64,000 bases of DNA from Streptomyces griseus (GCA_943330705.2 CALQIT020000008.1:1-64000), one strand, 5' to 3'. Shown: positions 8,192-16,987, counted from the first letter of the stretch. The notes: a model not told the origin generated them from the sequence alone. Numbers and translations: made by a program.

Positions 8192-9340
8192 ATGAGCACG
8201 GCCAAAACTTTTAAAAAAGGTGAGTATCTTTTCAAAGACGGGGACAAAATCACCGGACTGTTACTGATCCAATCTGGCGGAGTTACCTTAGGACTTACTC
8301 GCAACAAAAAAATGGTCGAAATTGCTCAATTAGGATCCTCTCAAGTCCTCGGCGAACAGTCCCTATTGGGGGCAACGACGTTTAATGTATCGGCGATTGC
8401 TACGGTTGAAACAAAAGTACTTGAAGTCCCGATCGATATTTTCAAACAAGCGATCGAAGGCTTACCCCAGCCGATAAAGATCTTTATAAAGTCGCTCAAT
8501 GAAAGACTTAAAAATGCAAATGCAGATGTGCGTGCGGGAAAATTGGAAAAGGACTCGTCTCCTGCTCCGGAAGAACAAATAGCGCGAATTTTTGGCACTG
8601 TTTTTCATTGTGCCAGACAAAAGGGTGTTAAGGACGAAAAGAACCAGGGACGAATCACCGTCGACTGGTTGAGCATGAAACAATACGCACAACGTGTGTT
8701 TGGCGACTCACCAAAACGCATGGAGCAAGCGATTTGTGTTCTGGTAAAACTTAAAATTGCCCAATTTGAAATGGGTCGCCCACCAGATGATCCCGAAGGG
8801 GCCGAGCAAATTATGAAGGTTCACTTCTTTGACTTGGCAATAGTAGAATCTTTTTTCGAATTCTACCAATATCACTATTTTAAAAATGGAAAATCGGAAA
8901 TTTTAAAACCAGAAGAAAATGTTATTCTGCTTTTAAATCATTTGGTTAAACTGGGCGAAACGGTCCCCATCGACCGCTTTGGCTTAGTCACTCTGGATTA
9001 TACAAAAGTCTCAGAGTACTTTAAAGCAGAAGCGCGAATTACCTTGTTACCTGACCACTTCAGCCGTTTAGAAAACAAAGGGATTTTTGCAAAAAGGGCG
9101 ACCCGGGCCGATGGCTCTGTCGTTTTACAATACGAGCTTAAAGAATACAAAACGACTTCCTATATCTGGCGGATGCTCCGCGAGATTGAAAAATGGAATG
9201 AGCGGGGCTTTGTCGACTTGACCGAAGAAGATAGTAAACCAAAGAAAAAGACAGATGGCAGCAGCTGTCCCGCATGCAGTGCAGAACTAGCCACGGGCTC
9301 GAAGTTCTGTTCCGATTGCGGCCTTAAAATCGCAGCTTAG
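8192..9340 (+). CDS. cNMP-binding-fold regulator with C-terminal zinc ribbon
   Basis: A 382-residue protein. Residues 1-110 form a Crp-like cyclic-nucleotide-binding fold (KKGEYLFKDGD, LIQSGGVTLGL, GEQSLLGATTF). The middle (about 125-320) shows two segments with winged-helix character and no family I can name. The end carries CPAC and CSDC pairs spaced 14 residues apart, a zinc-ribbon. A classic Crp DNA-binding helix is not evident, so whether it binds DNA is unclear. It stands alone between the NtrC-type gene and the convergent agmatinase gene. Possible roles include signal-responsive regulation or protein-protein scaffolding. Confidence 0.75.
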   Translation: MSTAKTFKKGEYLFKDGDKITGLLLIQSGGVTLGLTRNKKMVEIAQLGSSQVLGEQSLLGATTFNVSAIATVETKVLEVPIDIFKQAIEGLPQPIKIFIKSLNERLKNANADVRAGKLEKDSSPAPEEQIARIFGTVFHCARQKGVKDEKNQGRITVDWLSMKQYAQRVFGDSPKRMEQAICVLVKLKIAQFEMGRPPDDPEGAEQIMKVHFFDLAIVESFFEFYQYHYFKNGKSEILKPEENVILLLNHLVKLGETVPIDRFGLVTLDYTKVSEYFKAEARITLLPDHFSRLENKGIFAKRATRADGSVVLQYELKEYKTTSYIWRMLREIEKWNERGFVDLTEEDSKPKKKTDGSSCPACSAELATGSKFCSDCGLKIAA

Positions 9341-9382
9341 TCTTTGCTCAAAGACCAGTTGCGGTTCTTTATATTTTAAAAT

Positions 9383-10324
9383 CTATTTTTTCTTGCTATT
9401 GGCCATTAGGCACAAAAGCTCGAACATCACATCAACCGCGAGCAGCGAAGTGATATCACCATGATCATAGGGTGGACAAATCTCGACCACGTCGCCTGCT
9501 ACTAAATTTGCGACTTTTAAAGAGCGCAATATTTTTTGCGTTTCGTAGGAGGTCAAGCCGCCAATGACGGGTGTTCCGGTTCCTGGAGCATAGGCGGGAT
9601 CCAGAGCATCGACATCAAAACTGAGATAAGTTGGCGTCGCCCCGAAGCGAGGTAACTTTTTCAAAAAACTTTCCAATGAATTTTTACGAATATCATCGAC
9701 TGTATAAACTTTTATTTTATTTTTCTTCAAAAAATTCAGATCATCGCCACCAGCCAAAGGGCCGCGAATTCCAATCTGGATCATTTGCCCTGGATCCACG
9801 AGACCTTCCTCTACCGCATGTCTGGCAAAAGAACCGTGATGATACTCACAACCCCAAGCCGCCGGATAGGTATCAAAATGAGCATCAAAATGAATGAAGG
9901 CCAGTGGCTTTTTATAGTGTTTCCGAAGGGCCCGAAGCAAAGGCAAAGTCGTTGAATGATCGCCACCCACGCTAATAAATTTCTTTTTTGTCTTCAGAAT
10001 TCCAGCAGCAAAATTTTCGATCATTTCATAACTTTGCTGAATATCTATAGGAACCGTCGGACTATCGCCGACGTCAGCGACCCGCAGACGATCAAAAATC
10101 TGCATTTCGCGACTCATGTGAAAACCGCGTCCCAGACTTGAAAGCTCACGCACTCGACTTGGAGCAAAGCGCTGTCCTGGTCGATACGATACCCCCCCAT
10201 CAAAAGGGGTCCCGAACAGCGCTACGTCAAACTTTTCACTTACTTTTGCTACGGGTAACCGAAAAAATGTTTTCAACGCCGAATACCTGGGAAACTCTCG
10301 GCCACTTAAAGGTTTAAAGTCCAT
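9383..10324 (-). CDS. speB: Agmatinase/arginase (ureohydrolase) family protein
   Basis: A 313-residue binuclear-manganese ureohydrolase. Metal ligands are visible in GGDHSTT, HFDAHFDTY and SFDVDALDPAYAPGTGTP, the three family signatures in the correct order and spacing. Such enzymes cleave agmatine to putrescine and urea, or act on arginine, guanidinobutyrate or formiminoglutamate. The SFDVDALDPAxAPGTGTP form is typical of the agmatinase branch, so the symbol is a best guess. It faces the regulator gene tail-to-tail and is divergent from mutY across 87 bases. Confidence 0.85.
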   Translation of the reverse strand: MDFKPLSGREFPRYSALKTFFRLPVAKVSEKFDVALFGTPFDGGVSYRPGQRFAPSRVRELSSLGRGFHMSREMQIFDRLRVADVGDSPTVPIDIQQSYEMIENFAAGILKTKKKFISVGGDHSTTLPLLRALRKHYKKPLAFIHFDAHFDTYPAAWGCEYHHGSFARHAVEEGLVDPGQMIQIGIRGPLAGGDDLNFLKKNKIKVYTVDDIRKNSLESFLKKLPRFGATPTYLSFDVDALDPAYAPGTGTPVIGGLTSYETQKILRSLKVANLVAGDVVEICPPYDHGDITSLLAVDVMFELLCLMANSKKK

Positions 10325-10411
10325 TTTTCCCCCGTGTTAACACCCGTTTCAATAATAGAAGCATAGCATCCCTTCTTGACTGGAAAAAATCAACGGCGAT
10401 GATCGTTGTCC

Positions 10412-11491
10412 ATGACAAAATCATCGCCGGCCTTGCCGGTTGCCAGTTTGGCAAACATTGAAGAAAGCACCAAAGCAACCGCAATACTAACCAGAATAGC
10501 AAAAAGTTTGGCGAAGTCTTTGCAGACTTGGTATCAAGCCAATCGCCGCGATCTTCCTTGGCGGCAAGACCAAAATCCTTACCTCATATGGATCTCTGAA
10601 GTAATGCTTCAGCAAACAACTGTGGCCGCGGTGATTCCCTATTTCGAACGATTTGTAATTCGATTCCCTGATGTTCACACTTTGGCAAAAGCAGAACTTT
10701 CGGAGGTTCTCGAACATTGGGCCGGACTTGGATACTATAGCCGCGCCCGCTTGTTACACCTTTCAGCCAAGGCCTTATGCCAACAAGATTTTCCACAAAA
10801 AGCCGAACTTCTTTTAAAACTGCCTGGTTTTGGTCCCTATACCTCACGAGCTGTTGCCAGCCTTGCCTTTGGTCAACGCGTGGGCGTACTTGACGGCAAC
10901 GTCATTCGTGTTCTTTGCCGAGTCATGGGATTCAAAGTTCGCTGGTGGCAAACTGCAGAACGGGTAAAGCTCCAAGAAATCGCAGACCTGTTTGTACAAT
11001 CAGGAAGTCCGTCCGCAATAAATCAGGGTTTGATGGAGCTTGGCGCCACGGTCTGCACACCGAAAAATCCGCTATGCATATTATGCCCTTGGAACACTCA
11101 GTGTGTCGCAAGGAAAGAAGACAAGATCGAACAACTGCCGCTAAAAAGACCAAGAAAGAAAATCGAATTTTGGATTTGGAAACCTGAATTGCATGTCAAG
11201 AAAGACAAGGTCCTGCTGGTCGAGAACAATTACGCGCCATTTCTAAAAAAGCAGATGCTTTTTCCTGGAACAATTCAGGAATCTCCAAAAAAACCTAAAA
11301 AATTTGATGCTCGTCACAGCATTACCCATCACGATATTTACATTCAAATCGCAAAGAAGATAAACTACCCGCTTACAAATCGGACTGCCGGGAACCTGGA
11401 GCACAAGTGGGTCGCTATAAAAAATTTGAAATCGGTAAACCCCTCTTCACTTCTGCAGAAAGTCATTCAGGCCGGGAAAAAAATGATTTGA
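10412..11491 (+). CDS. mutY: A/G-specific adenine DNA glycosylase
   Basis: MutY removes adenine mispaired with 8-oxoguanine. The 359-residue protein has RRDLPWR, EVMLQQTTVAAVIPYFERF (catalytic Glu), the helix-hairpin-helix LPGFGPYTSRAVASLAFG, VLDGNVIRVL with the catalytic Asp, and a 4Fe-4S cluster motif Cx6Cx2Cx5C in CTPKNPLCILCPWNTQC. The C-terminal NUDIX-like region is shortened and weakly conserved. The ATG at 10412 is preferred over a TTG two codons earlier. The downstream lipoprotein starts across its stop codon. Confidence 0.95.
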   Translation: MTKSSPALPVASLANIEESTKATAILTRIAKSLAKSLQTWYQANRRDLPWRQDQNPYLIWISEVMLQQTTVAAVIPYFERFVIRFPDVHTLAKAELSEVLEHWAGLGYYSRARLLHLSAKALCQQDFPQKAELLLKLPGFGPYTSRAVASLAFGQRVGVLDGNVIRVLCRVMGFKVRWWQTAERVKLQEIADLFVQSGSPSAINQGLMELGATVCTPKNPLCILCPWNTQCVARKEDKIEQLPLKRPRKKIEFWIWKPELHVKKDKVLLVENNYAPFLKKQMLFPGTIQESPKKPKKFDARHSITHHDIYIQIAKKINYPLTNRTAGNLEHKWVAIKNLKSVNPSSLLQKVIQAGKKMI

Positions 11492-12546
11492 GAGCATCCT
11501 TTCTACTTTGCTGCTTTTTTGCATTAAGTGCTTGCGGCAGCAAGGTAAAGAAAGCTGAAAGCTCCTTCTCTGGCTCTGGCGCGATGTCGCCCTATGGGGC
11601 TCCACTCGTGAGTGTCGGAGAAAATTATTCACCGCATTTTTCCCGCGACGAAAACCGTTTTCTCTTTATCAGTGCAAAAAGATCTTCCCATCGTCAGCCG
11701 CAAGTTTATGAATTTGACCTAAAAACAAAAAAGGAGCGACGGATTACCTTCCAAGATGGCGAAGTCCAATCTCCGATTTATCTGGATGCAGACTGGATTG
11801 CCTACGCGTCCACCACTGATGAACTCAAAGAGCGACCAATACGCCTTGGGCAACAAAAAGCCAGTCCTTCTTCCCATCTGGGTGAACTGCTTCCCTCTGA
11901 GCTTTATGCCAGTGACCGATTTGGAGAAAAAATTGTTCGGGTTACCAAAACCCCTGGATTCGATGGTTATCCCTATTTTCAAAATAGCAAAGCAAAGCGC
12001 CTTGTTTTCAGTCGCCAAGTGGGACCCCTCATTGAAATCTGGGAGTCCCCGACCAAACCCTCAATGGGCCGCCGACTTTATGCTTCAGACAATGCTCAGC
12101 TCACCTCGCCAAAATGGAACGAAGTTTTAAAATCATGGCTGTGGCTTGAAAGGCCGGTCTTGAGTAAAACCTCTTACCTGATGATGGCCCAGCGAAACTT
12201 TAGAGAAGTCCGTGCGATTGATTCTTTACCACCAGGAAATTACAATTCATTTGAAATTAGCAGCGATGGATTGAAACTCGTATTCAGCGCTGACCTGAAA
12301 TTGAGCGAAAGGCCCCAACTTTATGTTTTTGATTTTTTAACAAAATGCCTTGAGACCTTGATCGAAGGCCCGAGTGCGATCACAGAACCTAGCCTTTCGC
12401 CCAACGGGAAAGATTTACTTTTTGTCGCCGATTGGGCCGGAGGACGACAGGTTTTTAAGGCCCAAGTCGATTTGAACTCAAAAAAGTGTCTAACTAGCCC
12501 CAAGTCCGAAGAAAAACCACTTTCGCCTTCGGTCATCAATCGATAG
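11488..12546 (+). CDS. TolB-like beta-propeller lipoprotein
   Basis: With a TTG start at 11488 overlapping the mutY stop (TTGA), the product has a short signal peptide and lipobox FFALSAC, then 350 residues with WD40/PD40-like repeats: PHFSRDENRFLFISA, PYFQNSKAKRLVFSR, FEISSDGLKLVFSA and PSLSPNGKDLLFVAD. This is the pattern of TolB-type propellers, which bind partner proteins in the periplasm. The frame is open further upstream inside mutY, but only the TTG puts the signal peptide at the N-terminus. It is followed 11 bases later by a secreted protein gene in the same probable operon. The function is not determined. Confidence 0.75.
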   Translation: MRASFLLCCFFALSACGSKVKKAESSFSGSGAMSPYGAPLVSVGENYSPHFSRDENRFLFISAKRSSHRQPQVYEFDLKTKKERRITFQDGEVQSPIYLDADWIAYASTTDELKERPIRLGQQKASPSSHLGELLPSELYASDRFGEKIVRVTKTPGFDGYPYFQNSKAKRLVFSRQVGPLIEIWESPTKPSMGRRLYASDNAQLTSPKWNEVLKSWLWLERPVLSKTSYLMMAQRNFREVRAIDSLPPGNYNSFEISSDGLKLVFSADLKLSERPQLYVFDFLTKCLETLIEGPSAITEPSLSPNGKDLLFVADWAGGRQVFKAQVDLNSKKCLTSPKSEEKPLSPSVINR

Positions 12547-12557
12547 ACTAAATAGAC

Positions 12558-13103
12558 ATGCGTAATTTTATTTGGTTTTTTATACTTCTTTTTTCAACTG
12601 CTGCTTGGGCCGCCCCTTATCCAGCAACCGGTTCATCTTTGATGACCAATCCAGAGAAGGGACTATTTTTTGGAGGCCAAGGTTTTCAGCTTGGAACTTT
12701 GAATTCGCGTTGGATTTTAAATTCAACCGATTCAGAAAATCAGGTTCGCTACTCACATTCTGAATCGGATACGGCTTCCGTTATGGTTCGTTCCGATGAG
12801 TTGGCAACAACTTCGTCTTTGGAAACCTACGCTAAAAAATGGATGAAGGACTATTCAAGCTACGGCTTTGATGTCCTAGGCGCACGCACGTTCAGCGAAA
12901 AAAGTGTTCGTGGGATGGTGGTTGACCTTATGAATAAGGCGAAACAAAAACAAGTTCGCCAGGCCATTTATGTTAAAGACAAAAAAGCTGTAATCATTAC
13001 TTGCATGGATGATCCAAAGTGGTTCTTAGGAACCTTGTCCCAATGCAATCAGCTAATCAAAAATTTTTCGTGGCTTGAGACTACGATCCCAACAAATTTT
13101 TAA
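12558..13103 (+). CDS. Small secreted protein of unknown function
   Basis: A 181-residue protein with signal peptide MRNFIWFFILLFSTAAWAA and a cleavage site after AWA. The mature part has mixed alpha/beta character (MVRSDELATTSSLETYAKKW, VVDLMNKAKQKQVRQAIYV) and two cysteines near the end (ITCMDD, SQCNQ) that could form a disulfide. It resembles short periplasmic proteins involved in stress handling, but I cannot name the family. It is the last gene of the mutY unit, and its 3' end overlaps the convergent rhlE by 23 bases. Confidence 0.7.
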   Translation: MRNFIWFFILLFSTAAWAAPYPATGSSLMTNPEKGLFFGGQGFQLGTLNSRWILNSTDSENQVRYSHSESDTASVMVRSDELATTSSLETYAKKWMKDYSSYGFDVLGARTFSEKSVRGMVVDLMNKAKQKQVRQAIYVKDKKAVIITCMDDPKWFLGTLSQCNQLIKNFSWLETTIPTNF

Positions 13104-14802
13104 AAAATCCTTTTACCTTTTGTACAATTCCTTTTTGCGCTGCTGGTTTTGCAGAACTTGGCTGAGGCCTTGCTCGTGGTCGGCTTGGTTGCGGACGGCC
13201 ACTGCTTGGTCGTGGACGCGAAGCCGCGGGCCTTGAGTTAGGATTTCTATTATCGTTGTTACGCGGACCCGAACGGCCTTCTTGTCTAGGCCTGCCGTTG
13301 CCACGATCCCCGGATGCCGCTTCGCCAGATTGATGACGTCCCTCAGAGCGTCCCTCTGGACGTCCTTCTGGGCGACGGGCTCCCGCTGAAGGTTGCGGAC
13401 GATTCGGTCGGTCACCAGATCCGGCGCCTGGTCCACCACCTGAGCCACCGCTGCCGCGATTGCGATCTCTTTGATATCCACCGCCAGTGCTGCTTCGTGG
13501 AGGAGGCCCATCTCGACGGCCGCCGCTACTACCACCACTGCGTTGGGGTCTGTCACCGCGATCTCCGCCACGGTTGCTAGAGAACTCTCTTGGAAATTCT
13601 TTAAAGTCAGTGACTAGCTCAGAGTTCTCAATCCAGCCAACTTCTAATTTGTGTTTCAAGTAATCTTCGATTCGCGATAGGGACTCGACATCTTTATCGC
13701 CGACCAGTGAAATAGCTCGGCCTTCTGCCCCAGCACGTCCGGTTCGTCCAATTCGATGGACATAGGATTCAGCGTCGTTTGGTAGGTCAAAGTTGATGAC
13801 CATGTCCACGCCCTTTATATCCAGACCTCGAGCGGCCACATCTGTCGCAACTAAAATATTGCGATCATTTTCAGCCTTAAATTGCTCAAGAACTTTATTG
13901 CGCTGAGGTTGAGTCAGCAGACTAGAAGTCCCCATGGCTGGAATTCCATTTTCACTGAGGAAGCGGGCAATTCTTTCGACACTAAACTTGAAATTTGAAA
14001 AAATGATCGCCTGACGTGGCTGATGTTTTTTCAAAAGTGAAATTAAAAATTTTGGCTTTTCATCATGGCCACAATGAAAGATTTCGTCTTTTACATTTTC
14101 CGCACGAGCTTGATCACGACTGACGTCAATTTCAACCGGATCAGCTCCAAACTGATAGGCGGTATTCAGCACATCAAAGTTTAAAGTTGCACTGAAAACC
14201 AAGAACTGTCGCTCTTGCGGGACTCTTTGTAAGACGTATTTCATATCGTCTTTGAATCCCATATCAAACATTCGGTCCGCTTCATCAAAAACAATGGCGC
14301 GAACTTGTTTTAGGTCGACAATGTGCTCTTTAAAAAGATCAATCAGACGGCCAGGAGTTGCGACAACGAACTCGACACTATTTCGGAAAGCTTCTTTTTG
14401 TTTATCATAGGCCGTACCGCCGTAAACAGAAGCCCCCCTCAGGCCAGAACCGGCACCAAGCTTTTGAATATTTTCATAAACTTGCTCGGCCAGCTCACGG
14501 GTCGGAACTAAAATCAAAATAAAATTCTGCGCCCGCCAGTCGGTAAAGGCCCTAGCTGTGATCTTTGCTTTTTCCTCTTCAGAAAGATCATCGGTTTTCA
14601 ATCTAGCTTTCAAAAGACGATCCATTAACGGAATTAAAAAGGCAGCGGTTTTACCAGTCCCTGTTTGTGCAAGGCCCGCGACGTCTTTGCCCTCTAAAAT
14701 CGCTGGCATAGCCGCGACTTGAATTGGTGTGCATTCCGAGTATCCGAGTTTTTCAATTTCAGCAGCCAGACTTGGCTCAAGTTGCAGGTCAGAAAACTTC
14801 AA
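13081..14802 (-). CDS. rhlE: DEAD-box RNA helicase, RhlE type
   Basis: A 573-residue ATP-dependent RNA helicase. It shows the Q motif near YSECTPIQVAAMPAIL, motif I AQTGTGKTAAF, Ia PTRELAEQV, Ib TPGRLID, II DEADRMFD, III SAT, V VATDVAARGLDIKG and VI HRIGRTGRAG. From about residue 410 the tail is rich in Arg, Gly, Ser and Pro (SNRGGDRGDRPQRSGG and similar), typical of RhlE-like proteins that bind RNA and may phase-separate. The low-complexity tail opens long antisense frames that are not genes. Its 3' end overlaps the secreted-protein gene at 13081-13103, so transcripts from both sides converge there. Confidence 0.95.
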   Translation of the reverse strand: MKFSDLQLEPSLAAEIEKLGYSECTPIQVAAMPAILEGKDVAGLAQTGTGKTAAFLIPLMDRLLKARLKTDDLSEEEKAKITARAFTDWRAQNFILILVPTRELAEQVYENIQKLGAGSGLRGASVYGGTAYDKQKEAFRNSVEFVVATPGRLIDLFKEHIVDLKQVRAIVFDEADRMFDMGFKDDMKYVLQRVPQERQFLVFSATLNFDVLNTAYQFGADPVEIDVSRDQARAENVKDEIFHCGHDEKPKFLISLLKKHQPRQAIIFSNFKFSVERIARFLSENGIPAMGTSSLLTQPQRNKVLEQFKAENDRNILVATDVAARGLDIKGVDMVINFDLPNDAESYVHRIGRTGRAGAEGRAISLVGDKDVESLSRIEDYLKHKLEVGWIENSELVTDFKEFPREFSSNRGGDRGDRPQRSGGSSGGRRDGPPPRSSTGGGYQRDRNRGSGGSGGGPGAGSGDRPNRPQPSAGARRPEGRPEGRSEGRHQSGEAASGDRGNGRPRQEGRSGPRNNDNRNPNSRPAASRPRPSSGRPQPSRPRARPQPSSAKPAAQKGIVQKVKGFFKNLLGS

Positions 14803-15128
14803 AGTAAATCCCTCTCATTCAAGGCTATTGGAGGGTGCTTGTAAAACACGCTCTTCGTTGGCCAAACTAACTTATAACGGGGGACCTGTAAACCCTTTCG
14901 GGCTGTTAGCAGAAAGCTGTAGCGGTTCTCTGGTCAATCAGCGCCCTGCATCAAAGCAATGCACCCTGAAATTACTTTTCCCGCTTTCGCAAAATTGGGC
15001 ATGTCGGCCTTAAGGTTCCCTTCAATTGCTAGAATTCCCGCTCTTGAAGACAGATCGAATCTGTTGGCGTGTCTGTCGGCTTGTCTGTCGGCTTATGCAT
15101 ACTGAGGTAGCGATACCAGTCTATAGCA
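14803..15128. other. Intergenic stretch without a supported gene
   Basis: No convincing coding frame. A 12-base unit (tgtctgtcggct) is repeated in tandem near 15069-15096. The stretch marks the left edge of the accessory zone that runs to about 20.4 kb. Confidence 0.5.
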
Positions 15129-15158
15129 GTGGACGGACGCAAAAAAGCTGGGGACCAC
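15129..15158 (+). repeat. 30-base dispersed repeat, copy 1
   Basis: Matches 18794-18823 at 28 of 30 positions in the same orientation. The core gcaaaaaagctggggaccac is identical. Both copies read W-x-D-A-K-K-L-G-T-T in the same frame, which may be a shared relic of a HigB-like toxin gene. Confidence 0.6.
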
Positions 15159-15260
15159 CGGCATCAGATCAAAGCAATTTGTTCGCGCAAGAATGGGGAA
15201 ATCTAAGCCAGAGCAAGCCAACCATCCCTCGGTCATAGGCCTACTTTCGGCCTTATTTTC

Positions 15261-15410
15261 CCTAAATGTCGAGGGTACAGAGTCAGCCCCGAGCGCGCCG
15301 CAAAATTCGCCGATCTTTTGGGATATTCTGAGGCGCAATTTGTTGAACTTGCAGTACAGGATTTGTTGAATCAGTCAGGGCTGGAGAAGTTGAAAGTTAA
15401 GGTGTTTTAA
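15261..15410 (+). pseudogene. C-terminal remnant of an antitoxin-like protein
   Basis: The frame reads PERAAKFADLLGYSEAQFVE followed by LAVQDLLNQSGLEKLKVKVF and a TAA at 15408-15410. This pattern is common at the C-terminus of small antitoxin or HTH-associated proteins. No N-terminal half or start codon is found upstream, so it is a truncated relic. It follows copy 1 of the 30-base repeat by about 100 bases. Confidence 0.45.
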
Positions 15411-15516
15411 ATAACTCGTATCTATTTTTTCCAGGTCAATTTTCTCCCTAAGTTTTGCCATTCCATCATTTGAAAATATTTGTGACAGTTTTGTGATCCC
15501 AGTTGGATGGATTATT

Positions 15517-15729
15517 TTATCGATCACCTTCTGTTTCAAGTCGAATTCCCATCCGGTGAAGACGGGTCAAAATCATGGCCTTAGACACACTAAATTGTTT
15601 CGCGATTTGATAGACGGAAGATCCTTTTTCAAAATATAAATGCTTGATTTTTGCAGCAAATGGAATGAAATCAATGTCAGGGATGTTCTTACCTATCCCC
15701 AGAAATAGAGCTCGTGATGGCCAAGTCAA
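15517..15729 (-). CDS. Short HTH-containing ORF, possible recombinase-like remnant
   Basis: A 70-residue frame whose C-terminal half (IKHLYFEKGSSVYQIAKQF, then SVSKAMILTRLHRMGIRL) looks like a homeodomain-like helix-turn-helix of the kind found at the ends of serine recombinases and transposition proteins. The N-terminus is not recognisable. Its 5' end overlaps the hepT start by 13 bases on the other strand, and an open frame continues beyond its stop with a frame change. A decayed gene is the simplest reading. Confidence 0.35.
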   Translation of the reverse strand: MTWPSRALFLGIGKNIPDIDFIPFAAKIKHLYFEKGSSVYQIAKQFSVSKAMILTRLHRMGIRLETEGDR

Positions 15730-16100
15730 AAATCAATTTTTCTGAAATGGAAAAAGCTTTGAGCCGGCTTGAAGAAGCCTTGGCTTTACCAAAGACTGAT
15801 ATCACGCGAGACTCCGTCATCCAAAGATTTGAATTTACCATAGAGCTTAGTTGGAAATCCCTTTCTAGAGTTCTGCGCGAGCAGGGGGTGCAGGAAGCAT
15901 TGGCTCCGAAAAATGTGATTCGGGAAGGAGCTCGGCTGGGGTTTATATCTGATCCGGAAAGCTGGATCTATTTTATCGATCAAAGAAATCTTTCAAGCCA
16001 TACCTATAGGGAAGACCTGGCCGAGCAAGTCTATCACACGGCTGTCCGTTGCCCTGGCTTTGTGAAAGTCCTTCTGCAAAAACTTAAAGCAGCAGATTAA
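15717..16100 (+). CDS. hepT: HepT-like HEPN toxin of a HepT-MntA pair (HI0074 family)
   Basis: A 127-residue helical HEPN protein of the type once called nucleotidyltransferase substrate-binding proteins. FEFTIELSWKSLSRVLREQG is a conserved HI0074-family segment. RNLSSHTY matches the catalytic RX4HXY motif of HepT ribonuclease toxins exactly, in which the Tyr is the residue AMPylated by MntA in characterised type VII toxin-antitoxin pairs. The ATG at 15717 is preferred to a GTG one codon earlier. The partner gene starts two bases after its stop. A short third gene and then a terminator close the unit. Confidence 0.88.
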   Translation: MAKSKINFSEMEKALSRLEEALALPKTDITRDSVIQRFEFTIELSWKSLSRVLREQGVQEALAPKNVIREGARLGFISDPESWIYFIDQRNLSSHTYREDLAEQVYHTAVRCPGFVKVLLQKLKAAD

Positions 16101-16102
16101 CT

Positions 16103-16396
16103 ATGAGATATGGACTTGAAGCTCATCAGTGGGAACTTCTGGAGAGGTTTGTGATTCGGCCGCTGAAAGATGCAGGAGCTAAAGTTTGGATTTTTGGCTC
16201 CCGAGCCAATGGTAACTTTACGAAATTTTCTGACGTGGATGTTTTATTTTCTGGAGTTATGAACTCTTCACTGGTGAGTCAAATTAAAGAGGATATTGAA
16301 GAAAGTACTTTATCTATAAAAGTGGACTTGGTTTCTTTGGATGAACTGGCAGAAGCTTATAGAGAAAACGTTATTCGGGAGCGGATCCTTTTGTGA
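16103..16396 (+). CDS. mntA: MntA-like minimal nucleotidyltransferase antitoxin
   Basis: A 97-residue minimal nucleotidyltransferase (HI0073 family). The active site GSRANGNFTKFSDVDVLF has the GS motif and the DxD metal-binding pair, and a further Asp lies in KVDLVSLDEL. In characterised systems this enzyme neutralises HepT by adding AMP units to its Tyr. All catalytic residues are present, so the pair may be functional. It is two bases downstream of hepT and overlaps the following short GTG frame by four bases (GTGA). Confidence 0.88.
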   Translation: MRYGLEAHQWELLERFVIRPLKDAGAKVWIFGSRANGNFTKFSDVDVLFSGVMNSSLVSQIKEDIEESTLSIKVDLVSLDELAEAYRENVIRERILL

Positions 16397-16563
16397 GCTA
16401 CCATCAATCGAAATGGCCCCAATTTTCTTACAGGTTGACAGGAGATGATCTTCACATTCAAAGAGCACCCTTTAGCTCAACCGAGTGGGAACTGCGTGAG
16501 CGCCTGAAATCTTCATTTCGCCTTGGGAAAGTGCTTTTTGTATTAGCTCAGAAGAACTCTTAG
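16393..16563 (+). CDS. Small third ORF of the HepT-MntA unit
   Basis: A 56-codon frame starts at a GTG overlapping the mntA stop (GTGA) and ends at a TAG inside the terminator stem at 16556-16580. The product begins SYHQSKWPQFSYRLTGDD and is rich in aromatic and basic residues, with no signal peptide. The four-base overlap and the placement of the terminator directly at its stop argue that it is translated. It may instead be the truncated head of a larger gene. I do not recognise a family. Confidence 0.45.
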   Translation: MSYHQSKWPQFSYRLTGDDLHIQRAPFSSTEWELRERLKSSFRLGKVLFVLAQKNS

Positions 16564-16585
16564 AAGTTCTTTCTAAGAGTTTCTT
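16556..16585 (+). terminator. Rho-independent terminator of the hepT-mntA unit
   Basis: actcttagaa pairs perfectly with ttctaagagt (10 bp) around the loop gttct, followed by a T-rich tail (tttctt). It sits over the stop codon of the small third ORF. Confidence 0.7.
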
Positions 16586-16605
16586 CCGAGTAAATCCAAA
16601 AAAAA

Positions 16606-16932
16606 CTATTTCTTAGATTTTTTCTTAGCAGGCGCCTGTGTAGTAGTTGTTGTCGTCGCTGTCGCCGCTTCTACTTTTTTATCTTCGACTGCACACTCTT
16701 TGCAATCTTTACAGCAGTCCTTGCCACCATCTTTACAGCAATCTTTCTTTTCCTTGCAGCAATCCTTACCTTCTTTACAGCAATCTTTTTTATCTTTGCA
16801 GCATTCCTTTTTGTCCCCTACAGCACATTCATGACCTCCGCCTTTGCCGCAATCTTTTTTTCCACTCGATGCGCAGCCAGTGGCAAAAATTAATGCAAAT
16901 GCAAATCCGACCAGCAATAAAATATTTTTCAT
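16606..16932 (-). CDS. Cys-Lys-rich repeat lipoprotein
   Basis: A 108-residue lipoprotein with signal peptide MKNILLLVGFAFALIFATGC (lipobox FATGC). Residues about 27-80 are tandem 7-8 residue units of the form K-[KEG]-x-CC-K-[DE], such as KKECCKDKKDCCKEGKDCCK, giving more than a dozen cysteines. A Thr/Ala stretch and a KKKSKK end follow. CC pairs in a Lys/Asp background suggest thiol metal binding, but this is inference. The start at 16932 is chosen for the signal peptide and the AGAGGT ribosome site. It lies 55 bases downstream of a thioredoxin-like gene in the same direction, a plausible redox partner. Confidence 0.8.
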   Translation of the reverse strand: MKNILLLVGFAFALIFATGCASSGKKDCGKGGGHECAVGDKKECCKDKKDCCKEGKDCCKEKKDCCKDGGKDCCKDCKECAVEDKKVEAATATTTTTTQAPAKKKSKK

Positions 16933-16987
16933 ACAGACCTCTTTGTTGTTTAGTTTGTGCAATATTAAATAATATACAAAAAGGATT

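Noticed and set aside
13113-13571. 152-codon minus-strand frame inside the rhlE tail
   Set aside because: Alternative frame of the Arg/Gly-rich tail of RhlE in the same strand; composition is an artefact of repeats.
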